Part shown: in pieces, positions 34,328 through 42,095 of the stretch
How positions within the stretch are numbered: position 1 is the first letter of the stretch
Layout: every line of letters starts with the position of its first letter
Origin: CAWKDG01 sp963848355
GTDB taxonomy: Bacteria > Actinomycetota > Acidimicrobiia > Acidimicrobiales > UBA8190
Reading direction: 5' to 3'
DNA length: 64,000 nt
NCBI GenBank assembly: GCA_963848355.1
Contig: CAWKDG010000014.1
Location: 1 to 64,000 of the forward strand
The notes under the pieces: model-generated
What the model was told of the DNA's origin: nothing
What the model saw: only the letters and a program-made list of their open reading frames with translations
The model's database searches: none
Position numbers and translations under genes: made by a program

Positions 34328-34978
34328 TCAGGTCGAGTCGAAGCTCATGTCGAACGGCGAATGGAATCCCACCGGCATGATCACCGGCTCGCCGTTCAGG
34401 GTGACGCTGACATCATCGGCCGCTCCGAGCCGCAGAAGAAGACTCCCGGTGGCGGGGATGGAGCGGGACTGACCCGAGGCCAGGGTGCCCGTCCACACGA
34501 CGTCTCCGGTAGAGGTGGCCGTGGCTTCCACCCAACACGGACCGGTGGCCTGGAGCTCGACGGTATAGCCGGTCGAAGGAACACCGTACGTCGCCGAGAC
34601 GGCGGTGGCGGCGGTCGGCCGCACGTCGGGCGGCGCCGTGACCGTGGTGTGGGAATGCCTCCGGTGGGTCGACGTCTTTCGTGGCGGAGAGGACCGGTGT
34701 TGCGCCGTGGTGTTCGGATGTGACGGGGCCAGGACCAGAGCCACCGCCACCACCACGGCGAGAACCACGGCGGCGCCGACGACGGGGAGCAGGCGCGTCC
34801 GGGACCGACCCCGCGGAGCCCAGCGGCGACGGTATCCACCCCTCGCACGCGGCAATCCTCCCGCCAACCGAAGCGTCGAGGACCGGGGCGCCTCGTCGGG
34901 TCGCGGTCCGGCCGCCCCAGCGCCGTCGTCGACGAAGACGAGCTCATCGTGGCCGTGGCCGTTCGACGTCGGCGACAT
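34328..34978 (-). CDS. Membrane-anchored protein with RodZ-type C-terminal (DUF4115-like) domain
   Basis: A 216-residue bitopic protein. The cytoplasmic N-terminus (about 1-60) is acidic then Arg-rich, one membrane helix follows (LLPVVGAAVVLAVVVAVALVL), then a His/Ser/Thr-rich linker. The outer C-terminal domain (GYTVELQATGPCWVEATATS...VVWTGTLASGQSRSIPATGS...LLLRLGAADDVSVTLNGEPV) resembles the DUF4115 domain found at the end of RodZ. The N-terminal HTH of RodZ is missing. It overlaps the upstream small membrane protein gene by 35 bases. A role in cell shape or envelope assembly is possible, by analogy only. Confidence 0.72.
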   Translation of the reverse strand: MSPTSNGHGHDELVFVDDGAGAAGPRPDEAPRSSTLRLAGGLPRARGGYRRRWAPRGRSRTRLLPVVGAAVVLAVVVAVALVLAPSHPNTTAQHRSSPPRKTSTHRRHSHTTVTAPPDVRPTAATAVSATYGVPSTGYTVELQATGPCWVEATATSTGDVVWTGTLASGQSRSIPATGSLLLRLGAADDVSVTLNGEPVIMPVGFHSPFDMSFDST

Positions 34979-35291
34979 CGGCGCTCGCGCCGAGCCGGCC
35001 CGCACCTGACCTGGCCGCGACCGGGGTCGGTGGCCGGCTCGGCGAGGCGCCAGCCCGAGCCCTGGCGGTCCGGGGCGCCGCAGACCCACGGGAGTCAGGG
35101 CCGGGGCCGGGAGCCGCGTCGCGCAGACCGCCCGTTCGACGGTCGGCCATCGATCGCAACGTCTCCAGGGTCTGCTGGTGGCTCTGGATCGAGTGGCGTT
35201 CGTCGCCGGGACGTCGCCAGGTCACCCGAGCCACGACGGCTCCGACCACGGCGATTGCACCGACCACGAGGACAGCGATCATCCCCCCCAT
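34944..35291 (-). CDS. Small membrane protein of the DUF4115-like gene pair
   Basis: A 115-residue protein with an N-terminal membrane helix (MIAVLVVGAIAVVGAVVARV) followed by a basic stretch and an amphipathic segment (DERHSIQSHQQTLETLRSMADR), then an Ala/Pro/Arg-rich tail. Similar short helix-plus-HQTLETLR proteins occur upstream of DUF4115 proteins in related Actinomycetota, from memory. It overlaps the next gene by 35 bases, which implies co-expression. No function is known. Confidence 0.6.
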   Translation of the reverse strand: MGGMIAVLVVGAIAVVGAVVARVTWRRPGDERHSIQSHQQTLETLRSMADRRTGGLRDAAPGPGPDSRGSAAPRTARARAGASPSRPPTPVAARSGAGRLGASADVADVERPRPR

Positions 35292-35359
35292 TCAAGCCAA
35301 AGAGGCGCCCGAGGGGTATCGCGGGTGCAACGAGCACTTTCCGGGGGGAGCGGTCCTGG

Positions 35360-36610
35360 TCAGAACGCCGGCGTGGCCGGAAATGCGTAGTCGGCCGGCA
35401 CCGGGCGGGGAGGATCACGACGGGCCAGGGCCGCCTCGATCGCCGGGGCCATCCGCCGGGCCTTGATGGCCTCGGTGGCCTCCACCCGGTCCCTGAATTC
35501 GGGCATCACCTCACGGGCGAAGAGGTCGAGGGACTCGCAGACGTCCTCGTGGCGGTTGCGTCCGGCCTGGCTCACGAAGATCAACTGGTCGACCCCGGCC
35601 TCTTCGTACGCCCGCACCAGCTCCCGGATCTGCGCCGGCGTACCGACGGCTCCCCGAAGGGAACCGAGCCCCTGTTCCATGAGCTGGGCACCGAGGACCT
35701 GCCCGGTCCGGGCGGCGATGTCGCGGCTGAAGCCGAACCGTTCGCGGTTCTCCTCGAACTCCTCCCAGACGTTCGTCACGCCCGGCTTGTGCTGACCGAA
35801 GACGTAGTAGTGGGCCAGGGAGTACCCGAAGAAGTGACTGCCGTCGATACCCCGGTCAATGGCGGTCGCCTCGTCCGAGTGGCACATCAGGGGCAGGACG
35901 CAGGCCAGATTGCCGTTGACGGCGAAACCGGCGGGGACGCACTCAGGGGAGTCGATGGTGGCGTAGTAGTCGTCCACCCACGCCTTGGCCTCGGCCGCCT
36001 CGATGAACGAGAACGTCAGCGCTCCGATGCCCTTGGTGGCCGCCAGGTGAATGGAGTCGCGGCGGCTGCAGGCGACCCACAGGGGAGGGTGGGGGCGCTG
36101 GAGGGACTTGGGGACGAGGTTGCGCGGAGGCATGTGGACGAAATCGCCGTCGTAACCGGCGAACGGCTCCTCGACCAGTAGCCGGGTGACCACGTCGAGC
36201 GCCTCGTGCCACTGGGCCCGCTTGGTGGCCCGATCGACACCGAAGCCGACGAGTTCCGCCTCGGAGCTCGACTCACCGGTGCCGAACTCGACCCGACCGT
36301 CCGACACCAGGTCGAGCGTGGCGATCCTCTCCGCCACCCGGGCCGGGTGGTTGAACCCGACGGGGAGCTGGACGATGCCGTGACCGAGCCGGATACGACG
36401 GGTCCGTTGGCTGGCGGCGGCCAGGAACACCTCGGGCGCCGACGAATGGGAGTACTCCTCGAGGAAATGGTGCTCGACGGCCCAGACGAAGTCGAAGCCC
36501 AGGGTGTCGGCCAGCTCCACCTGGTCGAGTGCGTTCTTGAGGAGGATGTGCTCGTCGTCCGGACCCCACGGCCGCGGCAACTGGTGCTCGTAGAAGATGC
36601 CGAAGCGCAC
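35360..36610 (-). CDS. LLM class flavin-dependent oxidoreductase
   Basis: A 416-residue luciferase-like protein. It begins MRFGIFYEHQLPRPW, and shows LGFDFVWAVEHHFLEEYSHSSAPEVFLAAASQRT, RLGHGIVQLPVGFNHPARVAERIATLDLVSDGRVEFGTGES and GTPAQIRELVRAYEEAGVDQLIFV. These match bacterial-luciferase-type monooxygenases using FMN or F420. It differs from the enzyme at 18.6 kb. It starts 10 bases after the XRE regulator stop, so the regulator and the enzyme form one unit. Confidence 0.9.
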   Translation of the reverse strand: MRFGIFYEHQLPRPWGPDDEHILLKNALDQVELADTLGFDFVWAVEHHFLEEYSHSSAPEVFLAAASQRTRRIRLGHGIVQLPVGFNHPARVAERIATLDLVSDGRVEFGTGESSSEAELVGFGVDRATKRAQWHEALDVVTRLLVEEPFAGYDGDFVHMPPRNLVPKSLQRPHPPLWVACSRRDSIHLAATKGIGALTFSFIEAAEAKAWVDDYYATIDSPECVPAGFAVNGNLACVLPLMCHSDEATAIDRGIDGSHFFGYSLAHYYVFGQHKPGVTNVWEEFEENRERFGFSRDIAARTGQVLGAQLMEQGLGSLRGAVGTPAQIRELVRAYEEAGVDQLIFVSQAGRNRHEDVCESLDLFAREVMPEFRDRVEATEAIKARRMAPAIEAALARRDPPRPVPADYAFPATPAF

Positions 36611-36620
36611 GGAGGACCTG

Positions 36621-37028
36621 CTATCGATCCTCGTGCTCGAGCATGGCGTCGACCAGGCGCTCGAGGAGGTTCCGGTCGCGATCGGACAGGCGCCTCAGCT
36701 TGATCGACAGCAGCGAGCCGTCGTCGTCGACCTTGGGTGCGTCGGCCGGAGTGACCCGCCGTCGCGCCGAGGTGGCCCTCCCCACCCGGGCCAGTACGTC
36801 CTCGACCGGGAGGTCGAGGGCGCTCGCCACCCTCTCCAGGACGTCCTGGCTGGGGTTGGGGAGCAGTCTGATGCCACCGATGGCCTCCTTGCGACCGGTC
36901 TCGAGGTCGCGCCACAGGGCTTCGGAGATCTTGGCCCGGCGCGCCGCGTCACGCCGGCGGAGGCCGCGTTCCTCGCGTTGCTCGACCAGCCATCGTCCGA
37001 ACTCGACCCATTGGCGCGATTCGTCCAC
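36621..37028 (-). CDS. XRE-family helix-turn-helix regulator
   Basis: A 135-residue DNA-binding protein. The helix-turn-helix lies in EFGRWLVEQREERGLRRRDAARRAKISEALWRDLETGRK (about 7-46), followed by PNPSQDVLERVASALDLPVEDVL, as in XRE proteins. The C-terminal part has a predicted helical segment (LRRLSDRDRNLLERLVDAML). GTG 37028 opens the conserved region; a longer frame from 37103 adds 25 low-complexity residues. It is immediately upstream of the LLM oxidoreductase gene and may control it. Confidence 0.78.
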   Translation of the reverse strand: MDESRQWVEFGRWLVEQREERGLRRRDAARRAKISEALWRDLETGRKEAIGGIRLLPNPSQDVLERVASALDLPVEDVLARVGRATSARRRVTPADAPKVDDDGSLLSIKLRRLSDRDRNLLERLVDAMLEHEDR

Positions 37029-37112
37029 CTGGCCAGCGTGCCGGTTCCCGCCACCCGAGTCCAGCCGGGGTGCGCCGCCGGCCCACGATCGTTCCACGGA
37101 CACCTGGCCGAC

Positions 37113-37664
37113 TCAGGTGCGCAAGCCGTAGCGCGGCCGGAGGGCGGGGTCGATCTCGACACGGCGGGGGTTCGCCTGGTCGCGGGCCGAGAGCACGGGT
37201 TCGGTCACTCCCCAGTCGGCCCCGACGGCAGGGTCGTCCCACGCCACACCGAGCTCGTCCTCCGGGTTGTAGTAGCCGTCGACCAGATACCACATGAGCA
37301 GATCGGTGTGGGAGGCGAACCCGTGGGCCACTCCGGGAGGAATGAACACACCCCGGTCGACCTCGCCGTCGAGATCGATGGCCAAGGTGGCGCCGTCGGT
37401 GGGTGACCCCGCCCGCAGGTCGTGCAGGACGACGCGGGCCCGGCCACGCAGGACGTACCAGTAGTCGGCCTGGTGCAGGTGGTAGTGGAGACCGACAATG
37501 GCACCGGCCTGCTTCTCCGTGCGGTTGCCCTGAATCATCTCGCGGCCGAGGCCGAACCAGGAGCGCCGGTACGTCTCGACGAAGCGACCACGCTCGTCAC
37601 CGTGCGAATCGGGCTCGACGATGACGACGTCGGTGATCACGGCGGAAGGCTTGATGTCGGGCAC
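37113..37664 (-). CDS. RmlC-like dTDP-4-dehydrorhamnose 3,5-epimerase family protein
   Basis: A 183-residue cupin-fold protein of the RmlC family: DERGRFVETYRRSWF, VGLHYHLHQADYWYVLRGRARVVLHDLRAGSPT, GVFIPPGVAHGFASHTDLLMWYLVDGYYNPEDELGVAWDDPAVG. The last block is characteristic of RmlC. The Arg that usually precedes GLHYQ is replaced by Val, and Gln by His, so the substrate or chemistry may differ from dTDP-rhamnose synthesis. No rmlABD genes are nearby; the polysaccharide region starts 15 kb away. Confidence 0.82.
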   Translation of the reverse strand: MPDIKPSAVITDVVIVEPDSHGDERGRFVETYRRSWFGLGREMIQGNRTEKQAGAIVGLHYHLHQADYWYVLRGRARVVLHDLRAGSPTDGATLAIDLDGEVDRGVFIPPGVAHGFASHTDLLMWYLVDGYYNPEDELGVAWDDPAVGADWGVTEPVLSARDQANPRRVEIDPALRPRYGLRT

Positions 37665-37735
37665 GGCGCCACAGGCTAGTGCCGCGGTTTCACCCTGCGG
37701 TCACCAGGCAAACGGGAGCGCGACACGAGCGTGGT

Positions 37736-39112
37736 TCAGGGCTCGAACCGACCGAACCCCCCGCGGTAGTACAGGAGAGGGCGGCCACGGGTCACGCCCA
37801 TGTCGTGCACCGCACCGATGACGAGCTCGTGGTCGCCGGCGTCATGGGTGACCACCAGGGTGCACTCCAACCAGGCGAGCACGCCGTCGAGCAGAGGGGC
37901 GCCGTTCCCGGCGATCCGCCAACCGACGCCGGCGAACTTGTCCCCACCGGAGACGGCGAAGTCGCGGCACAGCGCCTCCTGGTCCTCGGCCAGGACGTTG
38001 ACGCAGAAGGATCCGGCCTGGGCGATGCGGGGCCAACTGGTGGAGCTCTTGCCCGGTGCCAGGGCCACGAGTGGAGGGTCCAACGACAACGAGGCGAACG
38101 CCTGGCAGGTGAAACCGACGGGCCCGTCGTCCTCCATGGCGGTGATGATGGTCACCCCGGTGGCGAAATGGCCCATGACTTCGCGGAAGCGTCCGCTGTC
38201 GAAAACCCGCCCGTCAGCACCGGCCTGGTCCCGTCGGTCAGAGTCGCCCAGGCCCTGTCCGGCCGCCTCGTCCATCTCGGTCAGCGATGACCGAGATGGA
38301 CCGTCGATGCCTTCAGCGGCCGCTGACACCAACTCGAGACGCGACGCCCCGGGGGCCTTCCCGGCGTCGTCGACGATGCGATCGAGGATCTCGTCGGTGT
38401 GATCGGGGTCGTGGTGGAACAGAGCCAGGCGGCGCGCTCCGGCCTCGGCCGCCACATGAACGGCGTACCCGACCGTCGAGTGGCCCCAATTCGACTTGGT
38501 CTCGAACTCGGCGTCGGTGTACTGGGCATCGTGGATGAGGAGATCGGCGCCGTCGCACAAGTCGAGAACACTCGGGTCCACCGTCCGATGGTCGGCCGGA
38601 GTCTGGTGGTCGCTCACGAAAGCCAGACTGGCGCCGTCGGCCTCGATGCGGAATCCGAGAGTGGTGCCTACGTGGGGGACGCTCCGGACACGGATCTTGG
38701 CCGACCCGATGGCGAAGTCGTCCTCTTCCACCTCGTGGAAGTCGATGGATCCGTGAAGCTCCTTGACCTGCACAGGGAAGAAGGGGGGGATGACGACCCG
38801 GTCGATCACGTCGTGAAGGGTGCCACCGATCTGAGGCGGGCCGAAGACCTCGATCCGGGTACCGGACCGGAGCAGGGGCGCGCAGAAGGGGAGCCCGATG
38901 ATGTGGTCCCAGTGCAGGTGGGTGAGGAGGGCCGTCATGACGATGGGCACCTCGGTGCCGTAACGATCCTCGAGCTCCCGCCCGAGGGGCCGCAGACCCG
39001 TGCCCAGGTCGAGAACGATCGGGGGCTCGTTCCCCACGGTGACCGCCACACACGAGGTGTTGCCCCCGTAGCGGAGGTATCCCGCCCCCGAACATGGGCA
39101 CGACCCCCGCAC
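37736..39112 (-). CDS. Metallo-beta-lactamase / flavin reductase fusion protein
   Basis: One frame of 458 codons joins two enzymes. Residues 1-265 are a metallo-beta-lactamase fold (RNase Z/PhnP-like) with THLHWDHIIG, VSDHQTP, HDAQY and LFHHDPDHTD as metal ligands. Residues about 305-458 are an FMN-binding flavin reductase domain (FREVMGHFATGVTIITAMEDDGPVGFTC, FASLSLDPPLVALAPGKSSTSW, GSFCVNVLAEDQE). A 40-residue polar linker, encoded by a perfect hairpin, joins them. An ATG at 38274 could start the reductase alone. The N-terminal strand VTFFGVRGSC lies upstream of GTG 39112, so a CTG at 39133 with GGAAGGGGG before it may be the true start. No flavodoxin domain is present, unlike flavodiiron proteins. 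Confidence 0.82.
   Translation of the reverse strand: MRGSCPCSGAGYLRYGGNTSCVAVTVGNEPPIVLDLGTGLRPLGRELEDRYGTEVPIVMTALLTHLHWDHIIGLPFCAPLLRSGTRIEVFGPPQIGGTLHDVIDRVVIPPFFPVQVKELHGSIDFHEVEEDDFAIGSAKIRVRSVPHVGTTLGFRIEADGASLAFVSDHQTPADHRTVDPSVLDLCDGADLLIHDAQYTDAEFETKSNWGHSTVGYAVHVAAEAGARRLALFHHDPDHTDEILDRIVDDAGKAPGASRLELVSAAAEGIDGPSRSSLTEMDEAAGQGLGDSDRRDQAGADGRVFDSGRFREVMGHFATGVTIITAMEDDGPVGFTCQAFASLSLDPPLVALAPGKSSTSWPRIAQAGSFCVNVLAEDQEALCRDFAVSGGDKFAGVGWRIAGNGAPLLDGVLAWLECTLVVTHDAGDHELVIGAVHDMGVTRGRPLLYYRGGFGRFEP
38270..38301 (-). repeat. Perfect 14-bp inverted repeat with 4-base loop inside the fusion gene
   Basis: GTCCATCTCGGTCA, then GCGA, then the exact reverse complement TGACCGAGATGGAC. The mRNA would form a very stable hairpin exactly at the junction between the two enzyme domains. 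The possible reductase start ATG (minus strand, 38274) lies in its 3' arm. Confidence 0.9.
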
Positions 39113-39251
39113 GCCGAAGAATGTGACTTGCAGCGTACGACCCCCTTCCGCTTTCGCCTTCCCCCCGTCCGACCTGTCATCGCCGAGGGCGGTGCTGCCT
39201 GTTGACGCGGACCGAGGAGGTCCCCAACCCCTCCGACACTACTCTGCCCCC

Positions 39252-40124
39252 ATGCAGCAACGAACAGTGAAAGCCAATGACGTGGAGTTCTCCTATCTCG
39301 AAGCGGGGCCCGACCGCGGGCCCCTCGCCCTCTGTCTGCACGGCTTCCCCGATTCGGCCCACACCTGGCGGCACCTGCTGCCGGTCCTGGGTGAGGCCGG
39401 GTACCACGCGGTGGCTCCCTGGATGCGTGGCTACGCACCGACCCAGGTCCCCGCCGACGGCCGGTACCAGACGGGGGCGCTCGCCGCCGATGCCTGTGCG
39501 TTGCACGAGGGGTTGGGCGGCGACGAAAGGGCCGTGCTCATCGGACACGACTGGGGGGCGGCGGCCGCCACCGGTGCAGCGGTGCATGCACCGGCCCGCT
39601 GGAGCCGGGTGGTGACGATGGCGGTGCCGCCATTGGCGGCACTGGCGACATCGTTCCTCACCTATCCACAGCTCAAGAGGAGCTTCTACATCTTCGTGTT
39701 CCAGACCCCCCTGGCCGAGACGGCCGTGTCTCTCGACGGCTACGCCTTCATCGATGGCCTGTGGGCCGACTGGTCGCCCGGATACGACGCCACCTTCGAC
39801 GTGGCCCGGGTGAAGGAGGCGATCGGCGCCCCGGACAACCTGACGGCGGCCATCGGCTACTACCGCGCCATGTTCGACCCCACCCTGCACGACGCCGCCT
39901 ACGCCGACGCTCAGACCGCCACGGCGGGGATGCCGCCGCAACCCACGCTGTACCTGCACGGCGCCGACGACGGGTGTCTGGCCCGGGACGCCGTGGGTGA
40001 CGTTCTGCCCTTCCTGTCACCGGGTTCGGAGCAGGTGACGGTGGACGGGGCCGGACACTTCCTCCAGGTCGAGCAACCCGACACCGTCAACGACCACGTC
40101 CTGCGCTTCATCGGCTCCCCCTGA
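39252..40124 (+). CDS. Alpha/beta hydrolase (epoxide-hydrolase-like)
   Basis: A 290-residue hydrolase. It shows LCLHGFPDSAHTWRHLLPVL (oxyanion HG), the nucleophile elbow GHDWGAAAA with Asp in the nucleophile position, a cap domain with YYRAMFDP, the acid in YLHGADDGCL, and GAGHFLQVEQPD with the catalytic His. The Asp nucleophile (H-D-W) is typical of epoxide hydrolases and haloalkane dehalogenases. The substrate is unknown. The gene is divergent from the fusion gene. Confidence 0.88.
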   Translation: MQQRTVKANDVEFSYLEAGPDRGPLALCLHGFPDSAHTWRHLLPVLGEAGYHAVAPWMRGYAPTQVPADGRYQTGALAADACALHEGLGGDERAVLIGHDWGAAAATGAAVHAPARWSRVVTMAVPPLAALATSFLTYPQLKRSFYIFVFQTPLAETAVSLDGYAFIDGLWADWSPGYDATFDVARVKEAIGAPDNLTAAIGYYRAMFDPTLHDAAYADAQTATAGMPPQPTLYLHGADDGCLARDAVGDVLPFLSPGSEQVTVDGAGHFLQVEQPDTVNDHVLRFIGSP

Positions 40125-40179
40125 GCGCCTCGACGGGAGCGGTGGCTCGACGGGAACCGTGGCGCTGAGGGAGCAGTGG

Positions 40180-41100
40180 CTACGGGAGCGTGAGCACCCC
40201 TCGCGGGTCCCGGCGGGCCAGGCCCTCCGAGACGAGGGCCTCGGCCACCCGCCGGGCGCGACCGGGGTCGTCCGGCCAGCCGCAGGCGGCCGCAAGCCGC
40301 CGTGGTGGGACCGGGCCGGTGCGGAGGGCGGCCACCAGTCGGCCCCGGCCCTGGCGATCCGAACCGGCGAACACGCTCTGCCGGGGGCGGGGCCCGGCGG
40401 GATCGGGCGCGGGCCGGCCGGCCGCTGACCATGCGCACGACCGGGCCAACGGACAGCGGTCGCACGCCGGCGCTCGGGCACCGCAGACCACGGCGCCGAT
40501 CTCCATGAGGGACTGGTTCCACAGCCAGCCCCGGCCCCGGGGCACGAGACCGTCGGCCACAGCCTGCGTCCGGCTCGCCGGGAGCGCCTCGCCGACGACG
40601 GCACGGGCGATGACCCGGGCCACGTTCACGTCCACGACGGCGTGGTCCGTCTCGAAGGCGAAGGCAAGGACGGCACGAGCCGTGTAGGGACCGACCCCCG
40701 GCAGCGCCCAGAGCGCGGCGAGGTCGGCGGGGACGCGTCCACTGTGGTGCTCGAGCATGACGGTGGCGGCGCCGTGGAGGTTCCGGGCCCGGCGGTTGTA
40801 CCCCAGGCCGGCCCAGGCCCGCAGGACATCTCCGAGGGGGGCCGAGGCGCAGGCCCGCACCGTCGGGAAGCGCCCGAGGAAGGCCCGGTAGGGCTCGAGG
40901 ACGCGTGCCGGCGACGTCTGCTGGAGCATGACCTCGCTCACGAGGACGGCCCAGGGATCCCGGGTGGCCCGCCAGGGAAGCGGCCGCAAGCCCGACCGGC
41001 CGAAACGGAGCACGGCCCGACGGAGGGCGTCCTCCCGGACGGGGACCGGCGTCACCGGGGCGGGGGCTCGGAGCCGCTCAATCCCAGACGTCGTCTCCAT
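40180..41100 (-). CDS. mutY: A/G-specific adenine DNA glycosylase MutY
   Basis: A 306-residue DNA-repair enzyme that removes adenine mispaired with 8-oxoguanine. The helix-hairpin-helix is ALPGVGPYTARAVLAFAF; the catalytic Glu is E56 in SEVMLQQT and the Asp is D157 in VVDVNVARV. The [4Fe-4S] ligands are C206, C213, C216 and C222. The C-terminal NUDIX-like domain is absent and replaced by about 85 residues with a winged-helix-like end, as in other short actinobacterial MutY. ATG 41100 is chosen; it overlaps the end of the MaoC gene by 23 bases. Confidence 0.92.
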   Translation of the reverse strand: METTSGIERLRAPAPVTPVPVREDALRRAVLRFGRSGLRPLPWRATRDPWAVLVSEVMLQQTSPARVLEPYRAFLGRFPTVRACASAPLGDVLRAWAGLGYNRRARNLHGAATVMLEHHSGRVPADLAALWALPGVGPYTARAVLAFAFETDHAVVDVNVARVIARAVVGEALPASRTQAVADGLVPRGRGWLWNQSLMEIGAVVCGARAPACDRCPLARSCAWSAAGRPAPDPAGPRPRQSVFAGSDRQGRGRLVAALRTGPVPPRRLAAACGWPDDPGRARRVAEALVSEGLARRDPRGVLTLP

Positions 41101-41590
41101 AGGGTCGGCGACGGGCGGGAGCGGAGTCGCGCATCCACACCATGAGCTTGCGGCGGAAGTAACAGACCTCTTCACCGCGTTGGTTGAACCCCTTGGATTC
41201 GACGGTGACGACACCACGGTCCGGTTTGGACGACGACGGCGCCTTGTCCAGGACGCGGGTCTCGGCGTAGATGGTGTCCCCGTGGAAGGTCGGGTACCGG
41301 TGGACGAGGGACTCCACCTCCAGGTTGGCGATGCAGGAGCCGCTCACGTCGGGGACGCTCATCCCGAGCACGAGGGAGTACACCAGGTTTCCGACCACCA
41401 CGTTCTTGTGGTGGACGGTCTCGTTCTCGGCGAACCACTCGTTGATGTGAAGCGGGTGGTGGTTCATCGTCACCAGGCAGAAGAGGTGGTCGTCGTATTC
41501 GGTGACGGTCTTCCCCGGCCAGTGCCGATAGACGTCACCGATCTCGAAGTCCTCGAAGGACCGGCCGAAGGGGCGTTCGTACGTCGTCAT
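41078..41590 (-). CDS. MaoC-family hydratase, probable mesaconyl-CoA hydratase-like
   Basis: A 170-residue hot-dog-fold hydratase. The hydratase motif is DDHLFCLVTMNHHPLHINEWFAENE, with the Asp/His pair, followed by VVVGNLVYSLVLGMSVPDVSG. It resembles the C-terminal half of mesaconyl-C1/C4-CoA hydratase (Mch/Meh). Nearby are a methylsuccinyl-CoA-dehydrogenase-like acyl-CoA dehydrogenase and a malyl-CoA lyase homologue. Together these suggest the lower ethylmalonyl-CoA pathway: methylsuccinyl-CoA to mesaconyl-CoA to methylmalyl-CoA to glyoxylate and propionyl-CoA. Confidence 0.82.
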   Translation of the reverse strand: MTTYERPFGRSFEDFEIGDVYRHWPGKTVTEYDDHLFCLVTMNHHPLHINEWFAENETVHHKNVVVGNLVYSLVLGMSVPDVSGSCIANLEVESLVHRYPTFHGDTIYAETRVLDKAPSSSKPDRGVVTVESKGFNQRGEEVCYFRRKLMVWMRDSAPARRRPYGDDVWD

Positions 41591-41603
41591 GGCGCTGGTC
41601 GTG

Positions 41604-42032
41604 TCACTCGACGGGACTCGGGCGGGTGGTGAAGCCGAGGGCCCAGTCCTCGTTGGTCTCGCCGTCGATGGTGAGCCGCCAGGTGTAGCGGTTGCCCGTC
41701 TCCAGGGGGAGCGGACCGAGGTTCACCGCCAGGGCCACGTCGATCGGAGTCCCTTCGGGCACCGTCTCCGGGCGCGCCACGTTGAACTCGTTACGGACCT
41801 CGATGGGATGGGTGCCCTCGGGCGTGTCGACCAGGACGGGGCGGCCGTCGGCATCCTCGAGGTAGAGCTCCCAATGGTGGGTCTGCTCGGCTTCGTGCCA
41901 ACCGACGTCGATCTTCATGGCGATGGCCGACGGCATCGGATCGGGGCCGGTGAGCGACCACCCGCCACCGAGCACGAAGAGCTTGCCGTCGGCTACCTGG
42001 GCCCCGTCGCAGAGGAGCATCGTCACTTTCAC
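41604..42032 (-). CDS. Conserved hypothetical protein (DUF6941-like)
   Basis: A 142-residue protein, MKVTMLLCDGAQVADGKLFVLGGGWSLTGPDPMPSAIAMKI and onwards, with a beta-sandwich look: alternating hydrophobic strands, PLPLETGNRYTWRLTIDGE and FTTRPSP at the end. It is similar in style to DUF6941 proteins of Actinomycetota. No function is known. It lies 13 bases upstream of the MaoC gene on the same strand. The GTG start region is duplicated just upstream. Confidence 0.75.
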   Translation of the reverse strand: MKVTMLLCDGAQVADGKLFVLGGGWSLTGPDPMPSAIAMKIDVGWHEAEQTHHWELYLEDADGRPVLVDTPEGTHPIEVRNEFNVARPETVPEGTPIDVALAVNLGPLPLETGNRYTWRLTIDGETNEDWALGFTTRPSPVE

Positions 42033-42049
42033 GGCATTGTCACTTTCAC
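42022..42049 (-). repeat. 11-bp direct duplication at the start of the DUF6941-like gene
   Basis: GTGAAAGTGAC occurs at the start codon (42022-42032) and again 17 bases upstream (42039-42049). Read from the upstream copy, it gives a six-codon frame whose TGA overlaps the main GTG start. Confidence 0.65.
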
Positions 42050-42095
42050 TCCGGGGAGGCTACAGCGACGATCGGGGCGGTAGCGTCTGCCACCA

